Positions 22,601 to 33,778 of a stretch of 64,000 nucleotides of DNA are shown here, piece after piece (position 1 is the first letter of the stretch; every line of letters begins with the position of its first letter). Made by a program: the position numbers and the translations under genes. Origin of the DNA: Anagrus nilaparvatae (Eukaryota > Arthropoda > Insecta > Hymenoptera > Mymaridae); contig JAKSXM010000272.1 in NCBI GenBank assembly GCA_022575985.1, positions 6,014,001 through 6,078,000 on the forward strand. Direction: 5' to 3'. The notes under the pieces were generated by a model. The model did no database searches. It was not told the DNA's origin and worked only from the letters and a program-made list of their open reading frames with translations.

Positions 22601-25038
22601 TACTGGAATGTTCTATATATGGCAACTTATTTTGTTCAATTTAAATTTATTGCCAGCTGTAATACGTTTATTATACATATAGTATATTATACACGCTGAA
22701 TTGTATTTTAAACCACAGAATAATGTTATTAAAGCATACAGTATCCCTTTTAGTTTTTATTTTTTGTTGTTTGTCCTTTTAAATTTATTTTTTGTCCCAT
22801 TAGTTTTTTTTTTACTTTTTTTAACTCTGCAGTATAATTGAAAATTAATTGATATGAATGCTTGATTATAAAGTGTTGGTTTTTTATAAGCTTTCTATGG
22901 GAAATAAACGGAGATTGCGTTTTTAGAGAGTTTAAAATGTATACGATATTTGATATCAAATCCTTGCTTTTTGTGATAAGACTACACACGTAACCTATTA
23001 ATGACTATGCAGATAAAATCATGGACCTTTCAAATTTTCAGGTAGCTCATTTATGATGGTTATCAGAAAACCATAGAATGCTTTTGTACCATAAAAAAGC
23101 ATACTGATATACATTTATTCGTCGACAATAGTAAAAATATTTGAAGTATTTGATTGTCGTAAAAAGCAAAATGTTTATACCTGTAAAGATTAATATTGGA
23201 TTGAAAATCTTTGCCTTAATGTTTAAGAAATTTGATGGGTCAAACTAAATTTGGTTACTGTTAATAATTCGGGCACAGCTTTTGTCAGGGCTTATTTCCT
23301 AATTTTTAATGTTAAATTTTTATTTACATAATTGCGTACTTCTTTTATATTTTGTGTTAAACCCTAATATGGCAAATCAATTAACCATTACATAAATCAT
23401 TGAATAATTTTTATTTAGAACTCTAAGTATCTGATATCGTCTTATACAACATAAGCATATTTTAGTTCTTAATTAAGCCAAAATGGGAAATGAAAATTTT
23501 AGTAACTTATCTAATACTTGAATCCATTGAAACGTTTTTTGGACAGATTAGTCGTCGTAAACTGTAAATTCTTTGGAAATAAAAGAAATAGTTTTTTGAA
23601 AACCGTTAGTTAGGAGTGAAGAAATAAAATAAAGAAGAATCATTAATTATAAGAAATGATAATTACATAAATATGTAAAATAGAGAAAAGGTGAAAATTA
23701 TGAGAAAACTTAAAGCAAGTATAATAAATATGTTTAGGCTTATATTACGTAAAATAAAGTTAAAGGATGAGTAAAGCGTGTTTGCTTGTAAGCTTTTCAT
23801 ATTTTGAAGTTAGCCAATTTAGCTTATACACATATTTAATAATATATGTTATTCTCATGGACGACGATCAGGCCGTTTCGTATAATCGGTGTCTCGTTAC
23901 TGTCATAAGCTTGTAAGATGCAAACTCTCTCGCATGTCTTGGCTTATTAGTTTTCAACTTATATACAGTTTTAAAGTTTGTCAACTCGTTGCTAATCGTA
24001 TTTTCTTCGCTCTGTAATCTTATACATGAAATCTCCTGCAATTTATTGATATTGTACGTATAAAATTTCATCTTATCATTACCGTAGACTTTTTTTAATT
24101 AAATTTAATTTAATTAATATAATTATATTTATGGCTGAAAAAATTTATACGCTTAGTTGTAAAACTCAAGAGACGTAAAATTTTATAGCATGAAAAGAAA
24201 AAAATATGAAATGATGTACATTAGGTGAAAATGAGATTAAAAGTTTTACGTATAATAAGTACACTTGAAACATTAGTATCAATTTCATTTTCTTTTATAT
24301 ATTGTCGTTTCTATACTACAGACGAAGATGAATGAAAAGACACGCAGTGCTGTAATATGAATAAATGTTAGCATATATTTCAGAGCCTCCTTTATTTTAT
24401 ACATATAATAATATGGGTAATATTTACTTAAGGTTTTCACGATTCTATGCATGAGCATATTATTATATTTTCCTACCTAATTTTATACATTCACTACAAA
24501 CACCTATATAACTTTTAATCTTACTAATGTATGAGATTTTCTGCTATTTGTAATGTTTAGATTTAATGACATCAATGTATCTTACGAAAAAACAAAATTA
24601 TTATCATTTATAAAACTTTTCGCTTTACATTTTACTTTATTTTGTAATCTTTATTATTATTTTTATTATTACTTTTGCAGAAATACTTTTGCAGAAAACG
24701 AAGACCGGTATATTCTGTATGCTGTTATTATTAACAAAAAATTACATATTTTTTTACTCTCAACATGGAAAATGCTTCATCTAAATAGAGTTACTTCACC
24801 AAAAGTTTCGAGTAATTCTGAGCCTGCTCTTCATAGGACAAAGGAATGATACGGTATATCTCTAAAGGCAGATATACAGCATCTGTTAAGTTTGGCAACA
24901 GCCAAGATGGAGATAGCCATGTTCATTAAAAAACATAGAGATTGTCATCTCTATGCAAAGGAGAAAGCGAATGCAAGTACGAAGTAAAACTTCAATTTAA
25001 CGATAGATGTAAGTTTACCTTTTTAAGGATGCTAATAA
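19696..25038. other. Long non-coding stretch without recognised gene
   Basis: Mostly AT-rich. Somewhat less AT-rich patches occur at 20100-20480 and 21060-21290, but without coding frames. Open frames at 22272-22532 (+), 23868-24071 (-) and 24553-24849 (+) have no family motif. A perfect 9-bp stem with 4-base loop (CATAGAGAT-TGTC-ATCTCTATG) sits at 24934-24955. This could be intron or intergenic DNA. Confidence 0.4.
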
Positions 25039-25620
25039 AAAACTTATAACCGGTTTGTGTAAACACAACATAAATGCATGGAACATGTTTACTTCCAGCT
25101 GAGGGATAGGTATAATGCAAATGTTACTCAACATTATACAATACAATTTTCTAATTTTATAATATGTAAGTATCACCTTACTAGATATTAAGATTCTAAA
25201 CTCAAACTATTCGGATTCCCTAAACCCGAATTATTCCAAGTCCATAAACCTGTATTATTAAGTCCCTGAGCCCAAATTTTTCAAATTTCCTAAATTGAAA
25301 TTATTCTAAGTCTCATTAAACCCCCCCCCCCCCCTTAATTTTCAAGTTCTGAGGTACCCCTTTCTTTAAGCACGTTCCATGTTAAAATACCAAAAAAACT
25401 GATAAAGCAATTTCTAAGGTAAGGTAAATTGAGAAACATAACAAATTATAGATGATAATGCCAGGGACACATTCTATACCCTTTTACTAAGTAGAAAACT
25501 ATTCTAATTCCCTAAACCAGTATTATTCTAAGTCTTTACATCGACATTATTTAAACAATAAATCCCATTTAATCCCTTACCTCCCTCCTTGATTTTCGAA
25601 TTTCCTTGAAAAAATGAACA
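25039..25620 (+). repeat. Poly-C dispersed repeat, copy A
   Basis: It begins ACTTATAACCGGTTTGTGTA and GCATGGAACATGTTTACTT. It continues with loose repeats of ATTATTCTAAGTCCCTAAAC, a run of 14 C at 25321-25334 and a closing CACGTTCCATGTTAAAATAC. A partial repeat of the internal AAGTCCCTAAACC block follows at 25490-25600. The GCATGGAACATG and GTTCCATG ends are inverted relative to each other. No coding content. Confidence 0.7.
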
Positions 25621-26230
25621 ATTTTCAAAATCATTTTTTTGAGCCTAAAATTGATTTTTAAGTACTTAAAAGGCAAATGTGTCAAAAAAAGGAGTTTAGC
25701 AGCATGAAAAGTATGGAAAAACACATGTAAAAAAAATTAAAAAAAAAAAAGTGACGCTTTTTGAGAAATTTGTATTTTAAAGTTTCCTTTAGTTTCTCCG
25801 ATTTTCCGGCTTTTCCTGAGGTTTTTCCGAAAAAATATGGTCAGTTTCGGATTGGGCGGGAATTTTGACTACCTACCTTTATATAGAAAATATTTTTTAG
25901 GCTTATTTAGGGCGTCTAGAAAATAAAAAGCAAACGGGTGGCTGAGAATTCGAAAAAAATTAAAATTGGAAAAACAGCTGCCAAATCGCAACCAAGTCAC
26001 CTAGAGCCTTAAAAATTGGCCAGTAACCATATTTTTATATACCAAACACAGTGCAATTCGTATTTTTTAAATCCAAAACATCGAGCTTAGACTTGGGTAA
26101 AAATAGCTAAGAACTACCGATATACTTATTTGACAATTATCAAAAAGTTACAAACTAAGGCACCAGAAATATAGATTTATAATATTAAGTATAAATTGTT
26201 TTATATTTTAACTTTTATTCGTTTAATTTA
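25621..26230. other. Non-coding stretch before the non-LTR element
   Basis: AT-rich, no recognised feature. A slightly GC-richer patch at 25800-25880 (CTCCGATTTTCCGGCTTTTC) has no reading frame. Confidence 0.35.
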
Positions 26231-26310
26231 CTCATTATCTAGCTTTTCAGGCAGGACTGACTAGTGTATCGTTTATTGGATAATTTTTATTCGGACCTTG
26301 GTATTAAAAC

Positions 26311-27215
26311 TTGGGTTTTAAATTTGTCTGGCACTGTGCTGGCAGGTTCTTGGTAAGATGGGAGGATAGAACGATGTCACATGTAGTCAGGTCCATTTTT
26401 GACTTACATACCATAATCCAAACACTGGGCTTCAATAATAATGCTCAACATAATACTTCTGGTCCAAGCCCCATTCATGAAATTAAAAACCATAAAAATT
26501 TACAACCAACTGCCGGACCTGTAACTACATCAAAATTAACTAGTTTAAAAGTAGGTTTCCTAAACGCAACCTCATTAAAAAAACATCTATGGGAATTCAG
26601 TCAATATCTCTCTAATAACAACTCCTATCATATATTTGGCATTGTTAAGACTAGATTTGGTCCTGAAATTAACGATAGCACTATAAGTGTACCAGGCTAC
26701 AGTGTAATAAGGCAAGGCCGAAACACTCGTGGTGGCGGTATTCTAATTTACATCAAAGAGAATCTGAAGGCAAAAATACTTTGCTCTTCAAAAACTCAGC
26801 AAATCGGTAAGCCTTTAAAGTTTGAATATCTTTTCTACTTTGTTTGGGAAGGCAACTCACTCCAACACTTGTTGCCCTTGTTTATCGTCCACCTGATGTC
26901 CCAATCAGGTCTGATAATGATTTCGTTCAACTGATCCACTCTCACTGTTCTGATTTCAGCCATAAAGTTGTTATTGGGAACTGGAATGCCAATATGGTTA
27001 AACAAAATGACTCAGACTTTCGTTTTGTTACTGACTTAATGAGTGATCTTTTACTCAAACTAACTGATACAGATCCTTCACATCATAATATTGACGACAA
27101 TGATACCTGCATTGACACTATTTTTATTGACAATTGTGACACTGCTAAAAGCTACGACCGTATGTTACCAATTTCCCAAGTAGGCACGAAATTATATCTG
27201 TAACTATGGACATAT
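26311..27215 (+). pseudogene. Non-LTR endonuclease domain, frameshifted
   Basis: The first frame (26311-26840) opens with a ~76-residue leader, then LKVGFLNATSLKKHLWEF, the usual endonuclease start. At the ET motif it reads GIVKTRFGPEI, so the metal-binding Glu is Lys. A shifted frame from 26844 gives VALVYRPPDVP and VVIGNWNAN, where GD(F/W)N is expected, so an Asp is Asn. After another shift the HEIISV segment stands in for the catalytic SDH. These changes predict no nicking activity, independent of the frameshifts. Confidence 0.85.
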
Positions 27216-29380
27216 TTTATTCATCTCCTCCTGATGTTACAACGGTCTACAGGGAATTTAATAAAATCACAGCCCATGACCTTAACTCACATTTACGTAG
27301 ACTCAACTGGTCACCATTTTTAAAATCTGAGGATGATTTTAATATTGAGTGCGGGCTCTCTACATTGACGAAAAACATTCATAGTGTTATGGATAAACTA
27401 GCCCCCGAAAAGAAATTAAAGGTACGCAAAGATGAGTTTCCTTGGATAAATTCTGAATTGAGACTACTTAAACTAAAGCGAGACGCGACCAGCAGACGTT
27501 ACACCAGGATAAGGTCTCGTAGTCTTCTTAATGAATTCCTGGCTTTAGCTAACTCATACAAAGAAAAATCTGAGGCAGCTCGTCATGCATATATCCATAA
27601 TCGCATATCTAATACTCTAGACAAAAAGGGAAACTTCTGGAAAGAATTGAAAACCCTGGGGCTGATTCCTAACGCCAGTGATGCTCTTCATGGCTTTTTG
27701 CCTGAAGAGTTGAACTCGTTTTTCTCCAAGATATCGATATCCCTTGATGAGGACCCAATTGACTCGATAAATGTTATCAACAGTGCCCCACCTGATGGTT
27801 TCGCTTTTAAAAGAGTATCTAAAAATGACGTCATACTAACTGTCTCACATTTTAATTCACAAGCAAAAGGAGATGATGGCATTCCTCCAAGCATAATAGT
27901 GAAAGCATTACCAACTATTGCCTCCCATCTCACTAAATTGTTTAATGCCTCATTATCAAAAGGATTCTTTCCATCATCATGGAAAAAATCTAAAATCTTA
28001 GCACTCAAAAAGGTACCAGTACCATTATCAACAACTGACTTCAGGCCCATAGCCCTATTGTGCTTTTTTATCGACGGTCCTTAAGAAGCTTGCCCATGAT
28101 CAAGTTTTTAGCTTTTTAAACAAATCAAAGATATTAGATCCCCTTCAAACGGGTTTCCGTAAACATCACTCGACCAAAACAGCTTTAATTAAGCTTGTAG
28201 ATGACATACAAATGGGTAAAGAAAATAAGCTGGTCACTTTGTTACTTCAGTTTGACTTCTCAAAGGTCTTCGACAATGTTTCTCCATCTCTATTACTTAA
28301 AAAGTTAAGGAATGTTGGTTTTTCAAAATCCTCATTAGACTGGTTCTGGTTATATCTAAGTGGCAGATCCTCATGTGTATCAACCAAAATATCAACATCG
28401 TCTTACATAGACATAAATATAGGAATGCCCCAAGGTTCCGTCCATGGGCCCTACTTTTTTGTTTATACATGAATGATCTTAAAGACCACTTGTTAGACAC
28501 CCGCATTTTCAAAATATTATATGCTGACGATCTACAAATTTATGTTCAAGTACCTGCTAATAAAATTACTGAGGGCATTTCAAGTCTTTCACAATCTGCT
28601 AAAATAGTTGCCAAATGGGCGGAAACTAATCGTCTATCGTTAAATATGAAAAAGACTTAAGCTATAATCTTTGGTTCTTCATATACTATTAAGCAGTTTA
28701 CAAATTTAAGTTTACCCAGTATTGAGGTCAGTTCCTGTGGATATAATGTTCCATTTGTTGATGAGGTGACTAGCCTTGGCGTCATACTAGACAGCACACT
28801 TTCATGGAAACCTCGCGTGCTCCAAATTACCAAAAAAACGATTAGAGTATTATGCTGTCTCAAAACCATCAGACCTTGTACAACACAACTACTACGTAAA
28901 AGACTAGTGGAATCACTTGTAGTCCCTCATTTAGATTATTGTAACGTAATTTACTCTGACATCTCCAATGAATTAATCACTCAGTTGCAAAGGCTTTCAA
29001 GGCTTTTCAATTCCTGTATTCGGTATATATTTGAAATAAGCAGACATGAACACATTTCCCCGTATAGGAGAAAACTGGGATAGATGACTAACTTGGCACG
29101 TACTGACTACTTTGCATCCTTAGTTATGTATAGACTGGTAAGAATGAAGGAGCCCCCGTTCTCTTACCTCTATTCACACCTTATAAATCTGACAAACCCA
29201 CCCGCGGCCCACGAATAGACCTGGACCCAGCAACTGTTACCACTGACTGGGGACTCTTCTCATTCCAAGTCAAATATTCAAAGTTCTGGATCTTACTCAC
29301 GCTTTAAAGAAGCAATAAAGCAATACATCTATAAGTTAGATACTATACAGTTGATTGACAGCAGATTTTATATACTTTCT
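27206..29380 (+). pseudogene. Non-LTR reverse transcriptase and C-terminal region, frameshifted
   Basis: A 292-codon frame (27206-28084) covers the linker (EFPWINSEL, KLKRDATSRRY) and the RT start (KGDDGIPPSII, FPSSWKKSKI, DFRPIALL). Shifted frames continue with TGFRKHHSTKTAL, LLQFDFSKVFDNVSP (motif A), NIGMPQGSV (motif B) and ILYADDLQIY (motif C, intact near 28517-28546). The thumb region has LGVILDSTLSW and VVPHLDYCNVIYSD. A TAA replaces a sense codon at 28658-28660. Similar residues run on to about 29380 (SGSYSRFKEAI). RT copies RNA into DNA at the nicked target. Confidence 0.9.
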
Positions 29381-29612
29381 TTCCTTTCCTTGATTTTATA
29401 TTGACGCATATTTACCTATTGACGTACTAATCTATTGACTCATTAAACTCATATTATATTGTATTATTTTATAATTTTTATATTTTTTTTTTATATTTTT
29501 TTTGTTATTTTATTTATTATGAAAGATTTACTTATTTACTGTAACATATTTAAAGAGTGTACTATTTTTGATTTCAAAATAGAGATTGTTATTATTCTTA
29601 TTATTATTATAT

Positions 29613-30985
29613 TCTATGCTAGCTTGACAGTATAGAGATAAGTCCAAAATAAGTCCAAATTATTTAATGTTCAATTTTTATTTATTCTTAAGAATGCTCT
29701 GATTTTGCTTGTACATAACTTTACATAAAATTATATGGCCCTTGTATCTTACAGTGAGAACGATATTCCAATTGGCCAAAAAACAGAATCATCTTAGTAT
29801 TTAGTTTAGCTGTGTTCAACACTAATGTGTTTATTCTATTATTGCTAATTAAACTGATATAATTTGGTATAAAAATGTATCGTAGAAACATCGTATTATC
29901 GAAATATTATAATGAGATTTTGTTAAAATATACTTGTAAATTAACAGTTTTATAAGTGTTAAGTGATAAAGAAAACGTAATAATTATTATTGGATTAGAC
30001 AATAATAATAATAAATTAAATATGAAATTAAAGGGAAATGTAGAAGAAAATTATTATTCCTATAAATTAAATAATTTAATATATTAAATGAAATAGAAGA
30101 ATTTTTAATTATATCAAGTAGAAGGCTAATAGTGGATAATTAAGAGCCTGTATATATTTGTATAAAATCGTATAAAATAAAGCATCAAGTAAGACATAAA
30201 AGACGGTTATTCCTTGGAAGAAAACCTTGCGTTAATTTCCCATCCCTTAATTGTCCGCGAAAGCTCGCGTATATTAGAAAATATCGCAAGAGAAAGAGAA
30301 AGACTGTTATATACTTAAGCTGTATCAGTTATAATTTACAATGTTATAGCAATTTTATGTATATCTCTTTTAGAAGATGAGTACATAGTATTATTTAAAT
30401 TAAACGAGGCTAAATAAGCGAACGGAACAAGAGTGTCTGAACTAAGGGTAGAGAAAAAGAGGGAATACGTAGACTGTGCTATGCAAATTATTATCGCGTG
30501 GCGATAATTTAAATGCATATTTTGCCTCCTATATCATTTTGTTATTGCCGAGTTCCCTTCGAGAGATGGATATGAATTATATCTATTGCTTTATTAAAGC
30601 TTTATTGAAGCATTTTACTTAGCTTGCAAATTTTAGCGATTAACCTTACGATGGATTGCGATTTTCTTGAGCATTTTAGGGCTTCGTATTTAAAAAAAAG
30701 ACTAATAACTAATGAATAAGATCATCATTATCTATGTAGATGTATTTTAATTTTATTACCCTACTCTTTATTGGTATTAGTTCATTTTTAAGTTGAATTT
30801 ATTGAGCTTTCATAAATGATTTATATAATTTATACAAATTAGTTTTATGTCAAAAAGCATTTAAATATTTTAATAATGTATATTTTTATATCTTTCCTTT
30901 CCTAAATTACTTCAAAAATTTAAGTCAAACCACCATTTAGTTCTTAAATTATTATATAACAAAATTTAAGTTTGCAATCATTTAA
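29613..30985. other. AT-rich stretch, no gene seen
   Basis: Composed of AT-rich DNA with short ATT/AAT runs. A less AT-rich segment at 30210-30330 and 30410-30500 has no coding frame of note. Confidence 0.35.
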
Positions 30986-31585
30986 AAAAAATGTATAACC
31001 AGTTTGTGTAACTAACGACCAACGAGCATGGAACATGCTCACTTATAACACTGATAATAAAGTATCTATTGTGTTCATAATATAAATATTTATATCCAAA
31101 TATTTATATTTAAATTTTTATTATAAAAATTATGCTGCTTATACATCAAAGTGAACAAATTTAATTAAATTTTCAAAGTATTATAGTTTTTTAAATAATA
31201 TGAATTTATTTTTACAATAAATTCTTTAAAAATTCTGCACCAATGGTCCCTAGGTACTTCTGCACTAAAGGTCTTTAGAGACTTCTGCACCAATAGTCCC
31301 TAGGTACTTCTGCACCAAAGTTCCCTAGGTAGTTCTGCACCAAAGGTCTTTAGGGACTTCTGCACCATAGGTCCCTAGGTACTTCTGCACCAATGCTCCC
31401 TAGGTACTTCTGCACCAAAGTTCCCTAAATTGAAAATATTCTAAGTCCATTTCACCCCCCCCCCCCCCCCTAAAAACGTCACTTATTGACCCCCCCCCTA
31501 AAAACGTCAATTTTTCACCCCCCCTGCCAAACTGGACTTTTTCAAATACCCCATCCAATGAACATGTTTCATGTTAAAATTTTAA
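30986..31585 (+). repeat. Poly-C dispersed repeat, copy B
   Basis: It starts TATAACCAGTTTGTGTAACT and GCATGGAACATGCTCACTT. It contains a 26-bp minisatellite, then AATATTCTAAGTCCATTTCA, a run of 16 C (31455-31470), smaller C runs, and ends near GAACATGTTTCATGTTAAAA. It is the longest copy in the window. Confidence 0.7.
31233..31428 (+). repeat. 26-bp minisatellite, about 7.5 copies
   Basis: The unit is about TTCTGCACCAAAGGTCCCTA followed by GGTAC, with alternating variants (GGTCTTTAGGGAC, GTTCCCTAGGTAC). It is found only inside copy B of the poly-C repeat and so is a local expansion. Confidence 0.92.
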
Positions 31586-31703
31586 AATATATTTTTCTTT
31601 TTCTAATACCTGTATTCAAATATTGATAAAGTTTGTGTGAATGATAATAAAAAATTACTTAAGTATTATCCATCGTGTATGACATCGTTAACTCGTCTAT
31701 ACA

Positions 31704-31736
31704 GACATGTTTCGAGACTCTTGTCACATCTTCTGG
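31704..31736 (-). ncRNA. Degenerate hammerhead-ribozyme-like motif, Penelope copy 1
   Basis: The minus strand reads CCAGAAGA, a weakly paired stem, then GAAACATGTC. The hammerhead core is CUGAUGA, stem II, GAAA, stem III, UH. Here GAAA and a self-complementary ACATGT ending in TC are kept, while the first core box is changed (CAGAAGA). Penelope-like elements are known to carry hammerhead motifs in their terminal repeats, often working as dimers through a palindromic stem III. This copy is predicted inactive. Confidence 0.45.
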
Positions 31737-31884
31737 ATAAAATTATTTACACTTTTTTTTTTTACACTAACATAACACATAAAAACACTTATTGTATTTT
31801 AAACTACGTATGTTTAAAATCATTGTTTATGTCGTAGTTTAAATATTTTATAGCTAAATTATACAGGTTGTTTTTATTTTAATT

Positions 31885-32965
31885 TTATTTCAATTGATCA
31901 TTTAATATATTGTCCTTATGTGTTTGATCTTTAAAGGCCCTGTATATTTCAAATTCTTCATATGTATCCATTATTGGTCCTTTTTCACGGATAAAAAGAG
32001 GCGTCATATTTTCCTCCAAATTTGTAGAATAATGTTTTTCGCTGAGTAGATGTTTCGCGAAGTTGGATCTTTTTTTATCTATGTCTGAATCTGATGCTGT
32101 GTATGAAGAATATTTTGTTCTTTTTTTATCTGCATCTTGGCACATTGGTGGTACAGGTTCTGGATGTCTCTTGGAAAATCTTCTACTCGTTTGCCCAATA
32201 TAAAAACTGTCGCAGTCATTACATTTCAATTTATATACGACAGATTTGTCTCCTAAAGGTACTTTATTCCTATCTCTTAATAGCTTTGATAGTTTATTTT
32301 TGGTCTTGAACCCATCGTTGATGTTGCATTCCTTAAGTGCGTTAACAAGTATGTATGGCCTGAAATTCCTGTAAATAGCTGATACGTATTTTACCTTTAT
32401 TATTATTATTATTATTATCATGTTTGCTACTTTGGTATTTATTGATATTCTTTTTCACTATATTATTATTGTAGCCGTTAGAAATGGCTATGTATTTTAT
32501 AATGTTTACTTCTTTTTTAAAATTTTCGTCATTAAGAGGGATAATAAAGAGGCTGTGAACGAATGCATTGAAGCTTGCCATTTTTTGGGGGCAGGGGTGA
32601 TGAAAGTCAGCTGGTATTACTAGATCCGTGGTCGTTAAATTTCTGTAGATGTCAAAGTCAAATTTTTTCTTATCAACGATTTTTGTTAGACTAAAATCTA
32701 TGAAATTAAGTTTATTTTTCCTCGACCTCCAACGTGAAATTGCACGTAACTATGTATGTTGTTTAGATATGTTACTAGTTTATCGAGTTGTCTATCAGAG
32801 CCATTATATACGATTAGAGTGTCATCTACTTACCGTGCGTAAAAAATGATGTTAGTATATGAATTGTTGTTCGAGAATAGATGTTTCTGTTCACAGTTAT
32901 TCAAGTAAACATCTGCAAGAAATTTGTGTAAATGATATTTCAAATAAGTTTAGGTTTTTTAATTT
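31885..32965 (-). pseudogene. Penelope-like RT (partial) plus GIY-YIG endonuclease
   Basis: From high to low coordinates: LADVYLNN (about 32930); the RT active site, where the YVDD tyrosine codon is TAA (32830-32832) followed by VDDTLIVY; KINFIDFSLTK; ASFNAFVHSL and FKKEVNIIKYIAISNGYN; then a frame change at an (AAT)n run near 32397-32420; YVSAIYRNFRPYIL; and GIY-YIG pieces VVYKLKCNDCDSFYIGQTSR, FAKHLLSEKHYS and DTYEEFEIYRA. The enzyme family copies element RNA at breaks made by the GIY-YIG nuclease. The nuclease frame is intact for 178 codons; the RT is not. Confidence 0.92.
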
Positions 32966-33424
32966 CTAAATAAGAAAAATATGAGTTAGCTTATACATAA
33001 ATTTAATAAATAATTTATCATAAAAAGGTTGTTTACTTTTACAAAAAATTATGGCATATTTAGAGACTCCTAAGCAACAATAGATTTCTACCTAGATAAC
33101 TAAAGGAAGGTAACTATTAATTTAGATTGTTGGATAATAAAAATTTTTTACTTAAAATTTTTGCAATCTGCTTTATTGTTAATAGTATTGTCAGTAGCTC
33201 TAACATTAATCATTTCTGAAAACTATAGGATGTAATAACTGCTTTCTTTGTCCAACATCTGATTTTCAAAATCTATGTTTAAAAACTACTATCTAAATGT
33301 TTGGATAGATCATATTTAATTGGACAGTTCATAGCCGAAATAGTTGTTTGCTGAGGCTTTGACTCTATTGAACTATTTGTATTTACCTTTTGCTACCATA
33401 AAACCTAATTTTAACTTGATCATT
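32966..33424. other. AT-rich stretch, no gene seen
   Basis: No coding or repeat family was recognised between the truncated Penelope element and the next poly-C repeat. Confidence 0.35.
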
Positions 33425-33610
33425 GGAGGTGTACCTGAAAAAGATTGTCAATACAAGGGGGTGGTATAAAATTAACGTTTTTAGGGAAGTGAAAAAAAAA
33501 CAAATTTTCTGAGGGAAGCTTCAAATATTGACTATTTTAGGGGGATAGTAAAATGGGCTTGGAATAATTTTTATTTGAGGACTTATAATATTTAATTCAA
33601 TTTAGGAGCT
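33425..33610 (-). repeat. Poly-C dispersed repeat, copy C (reverse, partial)
   Basis: Read in reverse it contains AAGTCCTCAAATAAAAATTA, TTCCAAGCCCATTTTACTAT, a CCCCC stretch, CCCTAAAAACGTTAA and CACCCCC. These match the CCTAAAAACGTCAA and AAGTCC blocks of copy B. C runs are short here and both ends are missing. Confidence 0.55.
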
Positions 33611-33745
33611 TTTGAAATTTTTCCAATTTTGTAGGTTAGTTAAGCTAACGAGTAAGCTTAACCAAAATTAAGCTTACTGATAAGATTAATCTTTTTATGT
33701 GGGTATATTTAAATACTTATTCACTTCATTATATATTTTTTAATT

Positions 33746-33778
33746 CTGAAGAGACACGCATGTAGATGTGAAACGTTG
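33746..33778 (+). ncRNA. Weak hammerhead-like motif
   Basis: CTGAAGA, then a short arm pair, then GAAACGTTGA. It resembles the Penelope-linked motifs at 31704 and 45934 but has a changed first box and poor pairing. No Penelope coding sequence is adjacent on this strand. It may be a solitary terminal-repeat relic or chance. Confidence 0.25.

Larger units (their letters stand above)
26231..29612 (+). mobile_element. Nearly full-length non-LTR retrotransposon, inactive
   Basis: One element carries an apurinic-like endonuclease, reverse transcriptase and C-terminal region in order, then an AT-rich 3' end finishing in a TTATTATTATTA-like tail near 29575-29612. Such a simple-repeat tail is common in CR1/Jockey/I-type elements. 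The RT resembles that broad group, but I cannot fix the clade. Frameshifts near 26840, 27190, 28065 and 28450 and a stop at 28658-28660 show it is dead. The 5' boundary is approximate. Relatives flank the giant foldback. Confidence 0.85.
31690..32965 (-). mobile_element. 5'-truncated Penelope-like element, copy 1
   Basis: The minus strand carries the second half of a Penelope-like RT, a linker and a C-terminal GIY-YIG endonuclease, followed downstream by a hammerhead-like motif at 31704-31736. Order and neighbours match the copy at 40610-46000. The upstream RT half is missing, consistent with 5' truncation. Ends are approximate. Confidence 0.88.

Noticed and set aside
23868..24071. 67-codon minus-strand frame
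   Set aside because: Composition is slightly coding-like but there are no domain, splice or neighbour evidence.
24553..24849. 98-codon frame with TTTTGCAG acceptor-like sites
   Set aside because: No family match; acceptor-like sites are common in such DNA.
24934..24955. Perfect small hairpin as a microRNA precursor
   Set aside because: The stem is only 9 bp, too short for a precursor.
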